From Luzula sylvatica (Eukaryota; Streptophyta; Magnoliopsida; Poales; Juncaceae): a DNA stretch of 64,000 nucleotides. A program made the translations under genes and the position numbers. Positions 54,143-64,000 of the stretch are shown here, in pieces. Location: the NCBI GenBank assembly GCA_946800325.1, contig OX326958.1, forward strand, positions 1,250,001 to 1,314,000, read 5' to 3'. Below the pieces are notes generated by a model. The model worked only from the letters and a program-made list of their open reading frames with translations, made no database searches and was not told the DNA's origin. The number at the start of each line of letters is the position of its first letter. The first letter of the stretch is position 1.

Positions 54143-55165
54143 GGGAACCCTTCCAACTGATTGGCACAATCCATGGCAAAGCAGTTTCTATGTTGATAGA
54201 TACTGGGAGTACAACAAGTTTTATAAATGAGACTATAGCCAAATCATCAAATCTTCAGATTTCACCAACCAACCCAATAATTGTTACAGTGACAAATGGC
54301 AACACTGTTAAATGTGACTCATGTGCAGAAGGGGTAAATTGGGAAATTCAGGGTTACAAATTCAAATCAGATCTGAAACTCATGAAATTGGGGTCATATG
54401 ACATCATCTTGGGAAGTGATTGGATTGAAAGCATTGGTCCCATGTATTTGGACCTCAAGAATAAAACCCTAGAATTCAAGTGGGGAGATAAGAAGATTGT
54501 TTTGAGTGGGCAGAAAGAGACAGGAGAACTACCAAAGAAAATTTCCTCAATGCAAATGCTCTGCATGATAAGAACTGTAGGAAACCAGGAGACTCCCAAT
54601 CAGGTACTCATTCCAACTCAAATTCAATCTTTATTACTAGAATTTGAGTCCTTATTCCAAGATCCCACCAAATTACCACCAAGAAGGATCCATGACCATT
54701 CCATCCCTCTCAAAAGTGGGTCTGAACCAATAAATCTTAGACCATACATATATTCCCATAACCAAAAACAAGCCATTGAAACCATTATTCAGGACCTCCT
54801 TGATAATGGTACAATTAGCCAAAGTCAAAGCCCATATGCTGCACCAGCCTTGCTAGTAAAGAAGAAAGATGGGGACTGGAGAATGTGTGTGGATTACAGG
54901 CAACTGAACACACAAACAATCAAAAACAAATAATCTATTCCAGTTATCGAAGAATTACTGGATGAACTCAAAGGAGCCAGCATTTTTTCTAAAATAGACC
55001 TAAGATCAGGTTATCACCAGATCAGAATGAAACAAGGAGATGAATTTAAAACTGCTTTTCGAACATACCGAGGACATTATCAATTTAATGTCATGCCATT
55101 TGGTCTCACTAATGCCCCAGCGACTTTTCAGGCAGCTATGAATGACATATTCAGTTCAAAACTTA
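54143..55165 (+). pseudogene. Gypsy protease and partial reverse transcriptase
   Basis: Aspartic protease with [13 protein letters not shown] near 54188. RT begins with [39 protein letters not shown], then TAA at 54931 in place of the Tyr/Phe codon before [12 protein letters not shown]. It continues [12 protein letters not shown] and [19 protein letters not shown] and is cut off at about 55165. The catalytic DD region is missing. Confidence 0.9.
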
Positions 55166-55299
55166 CTAAATTGGTTCAAACAAAACTTTTTAGAAATTCC
55201 AAGTTTAAAATGGGTTTATTTATTGAAAATGGTGTGTCATGTAAATCAAGGATTGATCAATTTGTCAAAAACTCATTAATTTGTGAAAATATTGATTAG

Positions 55300-56448
55300 G
55301 GCTTGAATCCCCGAAAGAATCTCTTCAAGATCTCAATCAATTCCTTCAAATATTTGTGAAAATTTCAAATTTGAGAGTAAAATTATGCTAGTTTGGTGAA
55401 AATTTGTTTAAAAATCGATGATTTATTCAATGAGGTGGAGAAAAACCTTTAACTTGCATAAAATCATTTGCTTGTATAACCTTGATGCTCAAAAAACAAA
55501 AATAAGGTCGAAAAATTCAATTAAAAGCTCATTTTTTTCAATTTTTGAAGCAAAAAACAAATTTGTCCAGAGAGCACTCCGTTGTAACTGACCTTAGGTC
55601 CGTTACAACCGAGTTGCAAAAAAAATATTTTTTTATTTTTTTATTTTTTTTTATTTATTTATTTTTTATTATATCAAAGATTGTGTGTATATCTCCCCAT
55701 ACTTATTCTTTCGCTTGTCCTCAAGCGATAATATAGAGAAAAATTAAACAAAAGTTAAGGAGAGACAGAACCTTTGATGCGTGGTGCTTGATCGTCATTG
55801 ACTTGTTGCTCCTCCATCCATCTTGTTTCGAATTTTGTGTAGAATTGCTCGATGCGTTTCCATTCACCTTGAACGATTCATTCGTTTCGTCGCTTCGAAT
55901 CTCCACAACTCCAAATGGTGTGACATTGGTCACCACAAATGGGTCGATCCTACGCGACATTTGCTTCCTTTTGGAGTTGAACGTCTCGATCACCGATTTC
56001 GAATTCGCATCCTTTGCCGGTGTCGTCTCCATCTCGTCGCGTTTCTCGTGTCTTGGTCACACCTTTGCGATTCTTTGCTCAGGAATTCGTGGAGGTTGAT
56101 TGAGGAGATTCGGAGGAAACGCATCATTTGCCGATCTTGGAGAGGTAAGCATCTTGATCACATTGATTTTCGCCTTATCAACTTCCTTTCCTTTCTTGAG
56201 ATTAGATGGTCTAATATGATTTCATTGCTCACTAAAGAGTGGTATTTTCAAAAATTCGAAACACGGTTAGCTTGTAATGAGAGAGAATGGAAAGAATAAA
56301 CCATTGGATGTGATGGAGAATTGGAATTCTTGGTTATCTTGGAATGTACCAATTGAGCTTGAGCATGTAGTCCTTGCACCGTTGGTACGAGGGTTTGCCT
56401 CCCTCGCTAGCGCTCTCGTTTATGGTCTCGAGCTCGACCATGCCGATG
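55300..56448. other. Retroelement-internal DNA without clear ORF
   Basis: Lies between the truncated gypsy RT and the gag-like ORF. It carries two tccgtt-type palindromes at about 55578-55612 (caacggag/tccgttacaacc). Open frames on both strands at 55721-56299 have no recognised domain. Confidence 0.35.
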
Positions 56449-57514
56449 TTATCCTCCTTCAAAATTAAACGAAGCGCTCACATGGATCGCTACTTTTCGA
56501 CCGCCTCGAAATACTCCTTTTGAGATGTTGGAGATGAGAGAAATCGGCGCTTGTATCACACGTTTTGCATATGTCGAAAGTGGCGTCAATATTTCCTCAA
56601 TCTTGCTTCGAATTTTTCGAATTGCTTCATCGCTTGGAGTTTGATGAAGAGGAGTTGTGAGAGGCGTGAGTGTTTCGAATGTATTTGATTTCCTTGATAA
56701 ATCTACACAAGGTGAAATTCTATCATGAGAAGCATCATAGTTCTTAATCGAATTTAAATTGATGATATATGGAAAGAATTCACCTTGGAGAATTGTAGAT
56801 TTCTTTTCTTGCTCGTTTTCATCGATTGGAATGATTTGAACCGTCTTTTGGAGAGTCGAATCCAAGGACACATTTTCTTCTTCAATTGTTGTTCTCGTTT
56901 CAATGTTTTCATCGAATCCCCCCATACTTGAACTCTTATCGTCTTCAATCTCCACGATCTCTTCTTTTGAAAACTCGAGATGAGAGGTGGTTATTTCTTC
57001 TTGTTTCATCTCATTCGAGAGATTACTTGTTTTTTCAAATATCTCTTTCATCATTGCCATCATTTCCTCCATCATTCTTTTTAATTCTTGGTTTGGATCT
57101 TCGTTTTGGGATTGAAATGGTGGTACTTGGCATTCAAATTCATGTTGAAATTCGAGTTCGTTTTGAGAAGGTTCGTATATGGGGTTTGAGTAATTATTTG
57201 GTGGTTTCGGTATAGGATTGTGTCTCATAACCCCATGGGGATTCGTTTTCGTATTGGCGAGCTTCGTAGATGGAATTTTGATAAAGGGTCTCGGTGTATG
57301 ATTCATCGTTTTGATTTGAGGGTGAACTTGAGAGCCAACCGAGCCTTCGTTCTCTATCTTTCCTTTCTTCCATTTCTTCCCATTCTTGAAATTGTAGCTC
57401 GATAATCTCTTGATTTGTCATGGAGTCCGGATATCCTTTTGCGGCTCTACTGAGACGTATTAACTCCCGAAGCGATTTTGGTCTTTCTTGATGATCCATC
57501 TTGCTCCACTTCAT
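56449..57514 (-). pseudogene. Gag-like ORFs of the minus-strand retroelement
   Basis: The first ORF (57514-57194, 106 aa) starts MKWSKMDHQERPKSLREL just after the primer site. A second frame (57306-56449, 285 aa) overlaps it and contains PKPPNNYSNPIYEPSQNELE, a Met/Glu-rich helix (ELKRMMEEMMAMMKEIFEK) and a basic end. The overlap suggests one ancestral ORF split by a frameshift between 57194 and 57306. No zinc knuckle or protease. Function is presumed from position only. Confidence 0.5.
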
Positions 57515-57834
57515 GTACCTTGCAAGAATAGAAAATTTTCGAAATTAGTGAAATATCAAGTTCAAATGTATCAAATCTATTAAAAATGTCACTCGAGCTT
57601 GCAAGTTTGATTCAAAATTAGACTTAAACATTACTCCCCGGCAGCGGCGCCATTTGATGAGCGGGTTTTTGGCGTGTAAAATTATCGTTGTATTCGAAAA
57701 CCCGATTCAATCAACAAGTGTGAAAATATATGTGTATAGTGAAAAAATATGAAAGTTCGTTCCACGAGGAGTATATGCGTCGAATAATGAATCAAAACAA
57801 GCAAGAAAAAGGCAGGAACATTTCTAGAAAGTTG

Positions 57835-58173
57835 TCCGTTACAACGGAGTTATTGTCCGTTACAACGGACTTGAATGTAAATTCGAATGGATAGAGTAAA
57901 GTAGAAGTCCGTTGCAACGGAAGAATGTTCGTTACAACGGAATAGAAAGTCCGTCACAACGGACTGGGGTAGCGTTGTAACGGATTGGTTAATCCGTTAC
58001 AACGGACCCTTATGTCCGTTACAACGTACTTGTATTGAGCCTCTTGTGTAAAAATCCTCACTAGTCCGTTACAACGGACATGTATGTGTGTTACAACGGA
58101 GTTTTAACCAACTGAATATTAAATGACCAACCGTCTAGTCCGTTGTAACGCAATTTGTGTCCGTTATAACGGA
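57835..58173. repeat. Dispersed 14-bp palindrome TCCGTTACAACGGA, ~12 copies
   Basis: Exact or one-to-two-base variants of tccgttacaacgga recur about 12 times in 340 bp at uneven spacing of about 17-60 bp. The spacers share no sequence. The array sits within the proposed LTR of the minus-strand element. Confidence 0.9.
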
Positions 58174-58811
58174 ATAGTTACTGGATTTCAAGTTATTTAT
58201 TCTATTTGAGGATTTGAATTAAGATTGGTTCAGAGATTTATTAATGTCTTAATTAAGGACTAAAATGCAATTTAAAGGAGAGCAACAAAAGAACACAAAG
58301 AGAGCAAAAGATCGAATGCAAGAACAAAGATTTAGAACAAGTAACTAGATTCAACACAATCTTTAACTTCTTTACACAAATCCAATTCAATTAATACTAC
58401 AAGAATTTCAAGAAAAGAAAAGAAAACACCTAGAGAGAAGAAGAAAGCTTCGAGTCTCGTCTTGGATGCCTTCTCCGTTGCTTGAGATGCTAGAAAGCTA
58501 GTCGCCTCACACAACGTTTCCTTTCGTACCGATCCACTCGCCAATCGAAGAAAGCTCCGTACCGGTTGAGTGAACTCGAGATTGCAAGAAGTCCAATTGG
58601 GAGAAAGCTCCCGAGTGGAATAGCGTATGCTTGACTCCTTGCTTGCGCGGATTCGGATGAAGAAAGCTCCACTTCAATCCTCGCAACTCGATCTTCGTCG
58701 AAGTGTAGACCAATTCACCGAATGAAGTAAGCTTCTATTCGGTGATCGATCTTAGAGAATTTATCGTTCGTTCTTGGTAATTCTTGCGTGATCTTGAAAG
58801 ATTCTTGGACT

Positions 58812-58842
58812 TGCTAAAAGAGAGAGAGAGAGAGAGAGAGAG
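58812..58842. repeat. (GA)n microsatellite and nearby G-run
   Basis: A GA run followed at about 58880-58892 by a poly-G stretch (agaggggggggggg). Both lie in the proposed LTR. Confidence 0.8.
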
Positions 58843-59314
58843 TGCGAGAGAGGGAGAAAGTGCTCCGAAGAGCGGGGGAGAGGGGGGGGGGGGTCTCTTC
58901 CCATAGGCCTTGGGGTCTTATTTATAGTGTCATTGGGGCTTTCCCATTGGCCGAGAGATGGGTGAGAGGATTGAGGGTAGTTGGGGCTGTAGAGTGGCAA
59001 TAGTGTGAGTGGTTTTCGAGTAGAGTTTGGTGCAATCTCTTATGTTGATGATTATTTGCCTTCTCCTTCACACATGTACCGAATTGGTCGGTATGATATA
59101 TCGATTTAAACGGCGCGAGGAGACGAAGGCAACTACACTCTTGGATTGCCGAGAATTTCCACCTAAAACCTGTAATTAAGCGATAAAACACACTTAGTGA
59201 AGAAATATTCTTGTTATCTCAAATATGAACAATTGTATATATAAAGTTGTGATTCAAAAGGGCTAAAATCCCCAAATTAGATATCAAAAAGGTGCTTTAT
59301 TTTCCCCTTATAAC

Positions 59315-60454
59315 ACCGGTTATTTATCCTTCTTCCTGGAGCTTCGAAGTGAGGCCAGCAATGTAAGAGTGCAACTGAACTTTACCATGCTCAATCCGAG
59401 TCAAAATCCAAAACTCTTCCGTGAAAACAACTACGTCCACCTTCGAAAGAAAAGGGTCTGACTGGGGTTTTACAAAATACGTCGAAATAGACGAGTTCGA
59501 GAATTCGCCATGTCTTAACAATGACTCTTTTGAGATAATATGCACTATTACTGTAGTAAAACAATCGTATTTGAAATCGACAAAATTTGAACCGGTTATA
59601 ATACCTCCATCCGACTTAAACCACCATGTTCACCAGCTTTTCGAAAGTGGCAAAGGAGCAGACGTTACTTTTCAAGTTGGCCAAGAAATTTTCAAAGCCC
59701 ATAAAAATATTCTCGCAGCAAGGTCGCGGGTCTTTGATGCTCAATTTTTTGATTTAATGAATGAGGAAGGAAAAACTATAATACTCGACGATATTGAACT
59801 GGAGGTTTTTAGGGTTTTTCTCCACTTTGTATATTCCGACTTCATTGCCCGAGTTGGAAAAGAAGGACATCGTAATGTATCAGCATTTACTTGTAGCTGC
59901 TGATCAATACGAAGTATAGAGGTTGAAATTAATTTGCGAAAATAAGTTATCTCAAAATATTGGAAAGGAAAATTTTGCTACAACTTTAGGAGCATTTATG
60001 CATGTAACCCGTTATGGGATGAAAATTCGAAAAATAACCCTCTTTTCAAAAATATTCCAGAAATGACCAAACCGGGTTTTTAAATCTCGCCGCTACAGAA
60101 ATGACCCAACGATAATGGAGAATTCGGTGGGTACATTTTGGAGGAGAATTCGGTGGGTACATTTTGGGTCATTTCTGGAATATTTTTGAAAAGAGGTTTA
60201 TTTTTCGAATTTTGATCCCATAACGGGTTACATGAAGAAATGCATGCTCCACAACTTTAAACTTGGCGGAGCAGCATAACTGCGTGCAGCTCAAAGCTTC
60301 GTGTTTCAAATTTGTATCCTCTGTTGAAATTCTCGCTGATGTTATGGTAACAGATGAATTTGAACATTTGAGTCGAAGCAGCCCTTCTATTCTCAAGGAG
60401 CTAATTAAGAGTGTGACTAATTTACAAACCCCCTTATTTTGTACCTATCTTTGA
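59315..60454 (+). pseudogene. MATH-BTB copy 3, truncated and interrupted
   Basis: Homology to the intact genes begins abruptly at ggttatttatccttcttcc (codon about 79), so the N-terminal half of MATH is lost at the edge of the minus-strand retroelement. One extra T near 59841 shifts the frame after FLHFVYSD, and a further change puts tag at about 59918. A MITE (59989-60250) splits the BACK-like region, which resumes as AEQHNCVQLKASCFKF and ends in PSILKELIKSVTN. A 1.4-kb insertion then replaces the last three codons. It is clearly non-functional. It is closest to the small fragments behind genes 1 and 2. Confidence 0.92.
59989..60250. mobile_element. MITE with ~80-bp TIRs inside MATH-BTB copy 3
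   Basis: A 262-bp element starting ggagcatttatgcatgtaac and ending gcatgctcc. Arms of about 80 bp are inverted copies (cccgttatgggat, aaaaatattccagaaatgac). The 9-bp target duplication acaacttta is at 59980-59988 and 60251-60259. The intact genes carry the unsplit acaactttaaccttggc or acaactttagccttggc at this point. TIR length and 9-bp duplication fit Mutator-like MITEs. Confidence 0.95.
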
Positions 60455-61831
60455 GCCTCCTCATGAAGCCACATCATCATACTTATCTTGATTATTAACC
60501 ATTATATTGTGTGATGTGGCTTCATCATATGCATTAATATTATATTTGATCATTTAACACTTGCATTTTTTATTATTATTTTTAAGTATTAATTTGAACC
60601 ATTAGATGTAGTGATGTGACTTAATCTCAATCATTAATTTTTTTCTTTTAGATTTTTTGAAGATTCTATTTTGTGTAGTCATTTATGTGCTATTATGTTA
60701 CACCATATTTTAAGCATTCTTAGAAAGTCACATCATCCTACATTAATGATGTGGCCAATTATTATTTGTTAGATTTATATTAGACAAAGTCTAATCAATT
60801 GTTTAACATTTCACATAAGATTACATGATCAAATGTGAATGCAACGGAATATGAAAAGTTTATGTATGAAATACTAATAATGTAATATGTAATATTATAA
60901 AAAATACAACATATATTAGTATTATTTTAGAAATTTAATTTTATAAACCCATCAAACATATTCATTTTATTGTTCTCTTTGTTTTGACATCCATATTAGT
61001 ATAGTTCATACATAATGTTTTTCATAATTTCAGTTTGTAAAGATATTATGTAAGAAAATACATATTTACATAATATATTTTTAAGAATTTTATTTTCATA
61101 ATTAAAATTTTAGGTATTATTATTTATTTTTTAAAAAATTATAAAAATAAAAATCTCTTATAATATTAAGTAGATTATATTTGTGTTTTTAAGCAAACAA
61201 AACTTTTTCAGAAAATAATATAATTAAAAAAAATGTATCCATCTAAATAACTTTTTAAACTTATAAACACATATCAAATTGTATTGTTATTTTGCAAAAT
61301 GTAAAATACAAAAAAATCATATGATATAAAATAATTTGTATTTATATTTATGTTTATTATAAATGAAATTTTGATATTATTTATTAAATTACTTCCACTA
61401 TTAAGATTTATATTATTTTATATTTTCCATTGCATTTTGAATCAATACATATTATTACTACTATATAATTAATAATATGTTACTAGATATGTTGTATGAT
61501 TCATTTATTTAATATTTGATATTGTATGAAATATTGTGAATAATGATATAATATTTGTTGTTACATTTTTCATAAAATTGTATTATATCTTATTCTTATA
61601 TATTATTATATAATGAAACAAAAATAAGTATTATTATTTGATTTAAAAAAAAAAAGATTCTTGCTATCATAATGTAAAATAATTGTAATATATATGAATA
61701 ATAATAAATAAATAAATTCAAATAACTTTATTTTAAGATGATATTACTAATATTATCATTCAAATATATAATTGTATTACAATGAAAAACATAATTTACA
61801 TGCTCGCCGCGTAGCGCGAGTATTCTCCTAG
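60421..61831 (+). mobile_element. 1.4-kb Helitron-like insertion in MATH-BTB copy 3
   Basis: The intact copies read gtgtgactaataataaatag. Here gtgtgactaa stops at 60420 and tgataaatag resumes at 61832, so 1411 bp lie precisely between A and T with no target duplication. The 3' end is a GC-rich hairpin-like ctcgccgcgtagcgcgag (61803-61820) followed 8 bp later by CTAG, then host T: the Helitron 3' pattern. The 5' end starts TTTACAAA instead of TC, which is a mismatch with the rule. The interior is AT-rich with no Rep/helicase. Confidence 0.75.
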
Positions 61832-62095
61832 TGATAAATAGATGTATCAATCTCATGTCTTGCTTTTGTTTTTCATTTATTGCCATGTGACATGAGGAAT
61901 TTTGAAATTATTAGTTAAAAATTTTGCATATTTTTCTTTTTGACTAAATCGAGAAAAATTATATGTTACTAGCAATGTCCAGCGTAATTGCGGGAGACTT
62001 TTTGTTAACATATTTTTTATATAACTTGTTTAAATAGCATTTGCGTGGATGTGTTTAAACTCAATTAATACAATCATGATGTTCATGAAATTCTT
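61832..62095. other. 3' flank of MATH-BTB copy 3
   Basis: Matches the 3' flanks at 43385-43640 and 49133-49390, including the hairpin-CTAG end (CTAG at 61970-61973, minus strand). Homology to units 1 and 2 stops near 62090. Confidence 0.8.
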
Positions 62096-62330
62096 CTATC
62101 ATGGGTATATGCATTGTAATTAATAACGATCCATAAAAATGGTTCATCATTATAAATTCCACAAAAAATGAATAAAAAGTAACATGTTATACTTCAAACA
62201 AAACTAAAGTCTCAAAATAAATAAAAAAAATCTTGAATAATACACATAGAACCGAAATATATATATTTGAAATAGAAAAAGAGGGGAGACTTGGTTTCTA
62301 AAAAAATTCATCTTAAAATAGCAAAAAAAA

Positions 62331-62537
62331 TTCTTAATATTGAGTGTGTCTAGTTTGTTCATGATTGTATCTCACTCAATTTCATTATTTGTCTATCTAT
62401 TACTATTTTTAGAAGTTCATCTATCAATTGAGTGAATTTTTGATAGATGAACTTCTAAAAATCGTAATAGACAGACAAATAAATGAAATTGAGTGAGATA
62501 AGATCTTGAACAAACTAGACAAACTCATTATTAAGAA
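62331..62537. repeat. Near-perfect 97-bp inverted repeat (hairpin)
   Basis: Left arm 62331-62427 and right arm 62440-62537 are inverted copies with roughly 8-10 differences and a 12-bp loop (ttgagtgaattt). A transcript would fold into a long stem. It could be a MITE or a young small-RNA hairpin; no target duplication found. Confidence 0.85.
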
Positions 62538-63464
62538 AGATATTTTTGGTGATTTTAAATCATACAAAAAGAAGTTAAATATAATTTACAAAACATGACA
62601 GAAAAAATGAAGGAATTTTGATAGCCATTTAATCTGACTATCCAAATATTTTATATCTTTTTTGGTCCTAATTCAACAGACAAATCTCCTAACATGAAAA
62701 AGATGCAAAACAGGTAACGAATGCTGAAATAATTTTTAAAATTTTTAAACATCACAAAAATAATATGTAATACTGATTTTGCAGATAAACCCATAATTAA
62801 TAAAAAAAATTAGTAAATTACAAATTCAAGATGAAACTATCAAATTTCACACGAATATTCCACACATCGCGATGAATCTAACAAAATAAACATAATTCAA
62901 TTTGGATATACCATTAAAAAATTATGACAGAATTATGAATAAGTCCCTAAAATCATACATAAAAATCCTTAAACGGGTAGTTTCGCCAAATGGTCTGGGG
63001 AAACTACAACATTTGTTTTTTTGTTATTTTATGATGAAAAAAATAATAAAAAATAAAAAAAAAGTCTCCCCTCTTTCGCCATATGGCCTGGTAAAAATGA
63101 CTTAATTAACGGTTTTTTCATGTTAACGAACAAAAATGATTGTTAAACACTTTCGCCTACAGCTCTGGCGAAAGACTAATCTCTAGCTATTTTTGCAAAT
63201 TTGAAAAAACTAATGCTATTCTTGCAAATTGGGCTTTTGAAAATGTTGTATGTCAAAAAAATTCTCGTTTTTGCTCCCATCTCCCCCCTCCCCATCCAAA
63301 TCAATGGATTTGATATCCCAAATCAAATATTTCGGTCTGTTCTATTTTATATGTTGTATCCTTTTAGAGAGGCGAATTAGGATGTTTTGTTTTATTTTTC
63401 GGACTAAAGATTGTTCTACAAGTTTTTTTATTTTTGGGGGATACATTTGAATAGTGTTGTTATT
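62538..63464. other. AT-rich intergenic DNA
   Basis: No gene. Short duplicated phrases ttcgccaaatggtctgggg and ttcgccatatggcctgg at about 62981 and 63076 are noted. Nothing else recognisable. Confidence 0.4.
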
Positions 63465-63745
63465 TTGTTTGTATTTTGGTGAATTTATTTAAGAGCAAAA
63501 TCCTCTTCTCAGTCTATGTATAAATAATACAAAACTAATTATATCAAAACTAATTTCTAATTCATAAGAATTTTTTGGTACTGCGAGAAGTTTTATGAAT
63601 GAATTTGCACTTATAGGGACGCGGAATTTGTTATCAAAAAACAAAGTGTGGTGTGTTTTTAACAATGTTGGACTTTATTGTTCTGTCTGGATTTCTGTAT
63701 GTTTGTGTGGGGTTAATAGTTAGATTTTGGTGTGGGATCTGCTAA
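63465..63745. repeat. Second copy of the segment preceding MATH-BTB 2
   Basis: Matches 46380-46490 and 47030-47160 with the middle part missing. It is followed by two long T-runs (63749-63786). In unit 2 this sequence lies about 1 kb upstream of the gene, so a further unit may follow beyond the window. Confidence 0.75.
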
Positions 63746-64000
63746 GTTTTTTTTTTTTTTTTTTTGTATTTTTTTTTTTTTTTTTTGTATTCAAGCTTCT
63801 ATACATGGTTCATAATTATGGAAATGAATATAATTTAGTAGCCACTACCCTATCAAACTTTAGTAGCCATGCAAAACAATTATAATCAATTTTATAGTAA
63901 TTTTTTTTTTAAGATTGTTATATCCTTGTATTCAAATTTTTAATGTAGTAATTTGGGTTTTATGAGTTGAATTAGTGTGTATCATATTTATGAATGCTTA
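63746..64000. other. T-rich end of window
   Basis: T-runs and AT-rich DNA. Nothing recognisable. Confidence 0.4.

Larger units (their letters stand above)
51669..55165 (+). mobile_element. Truncated Ty3/gypsy retrotransposon
   Basis: Order: probable LTR, primer site, gag, protease and the first half of reverse transcriptase. It breaks off after MNDIF inside RT, so the YxDD active site, RNase H, integrase and 3' LTR are gone. It has also suffered a frame break near 52469, a MITE insertion in gag, TGA at 53472 and TAA at 54931. A non-functional relic. Confidence 0.9.
55166..59314 (-). mobile_element. Second, truncated LTR retroelement (Tat/Athila-like), minus strand
   Basis: The primer-binding site TGGCGCCGCTGCCGGGGA (minus strand, 57652-57635) is of the type common in Athila/Tat/Ogre elements. 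The LTR would lie to its right, from 57655 up to about 59314 (minus-strand TGTTATAAGG...CTCATCA). A gag-like region is at 57514-56449. On the minus strand 55735-55695 has cgcttgaggacaagcg and agtatggggag, a motif pair found near the 3' end of such elements. No protease, RT or integrase is seen: a large internal deletion or a non-autonomous derivative. Left end and class are uncertain. Confidence 0.6.

Noticed and set aside
55823..56299. 158-codon plus-strand ORF rich in Arg
   Set aside because: No domain; it lies antisense within the minus-strand retroelement interior.
57835..58173. CRISPR-like array of short palindromic repeats
   Set aside because: Repeats are only 14 bp, spacing is irregular, and the context is a plant LTR; no cas genes.

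Overview
The window is nuclear DNA of a flowering plant, most likely a eudicot. Genes have short AT-rich introns, intergenic DNA is very AT-rich, and plant-specific families are present (RKD-type RWP-RK factor, MIP1/RF298-type RING protein, BPM-like MATH-BTB proteins). Plant-type LINE, Ty3/gypsy, SINE, Helitron-like and MITE sequences are nested among them. I cannot name the species. All exon structures were read by eye from splice signals and family similarity.

Layout. 0.3-2.5 kb: intact five-exon RING E3 ligase gene (+). 3.6-5.5 kb: four-exon gene (+) for a proline-rich repeat protein I do not recognise. 6.1-12.3 kb: LINE (-) with both ORFs open and a 16-bp target-site duplication. 12.35-15.05 kb: tandem array of ~175-180 bp AT-rich units, split by a hAT-type MITE. 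15.07-15.6 kb: long-TIR MITE. 15.6-18.2 kb: no gene; probable old LTR material. 18.5-19.9 kb: intact UBC8-type E2 gene (-) with a 5'-UTR intron. 22.0-23.9 kb: intact six-exon RKD-type RWP-RK gene (-). 24-31 kb: fragments of a ubiquitin-like/BAG6-like gene, a SINE, a MATH-BTB fragment and a dead LINE piece. 31.6-34.2 kb: ABCE1 (RNase L inhibitor) pseudogene whose 3' end is joined to the last exon portion and 3' flank of a MATH-BTB gene. 35.3-36.9 kb: gag-like CCHC ORF broken at an A14 run. 41.6-50.0 kb: two nearly identical intronless MATH-BTB genes about 5.75 kb apart, each followed by a second MATH-BTB fragment. 51.7-59.3 kb: two truncated LTR retroelements in opposite orientation. 59.3-62.1 kb: third MATH-BTB copy, a pseudogene interrupted by a MITE and a Helitron-like insertion. 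63.47-63.75 kb: repeats the DNA that precedes the second MATH-BTB gene, so the array may continue beyond the window.

Theme. Several intact genes belong to ubiquitin signalling: a RING E3, a UBC8-type E2 and two MATH-BTB proteins (CUL3 adaptors in known families). The ~450 bp upstream of both MATH-BTB genes matches, by eye, the promoter and 5'-UTR exon of the UBC gene, carried in inverted sense relative to the MATH-BTB gene, and all three copies keep a heat-shock-element-like motif. Shared regulation is an inference. The duplicated units give empty-site comparisons that date several insertions (SINE at 47.69 kb, MITE at 59.99 kb, 1.4-kb insertion at 60.42 kb) as later than the duplications.
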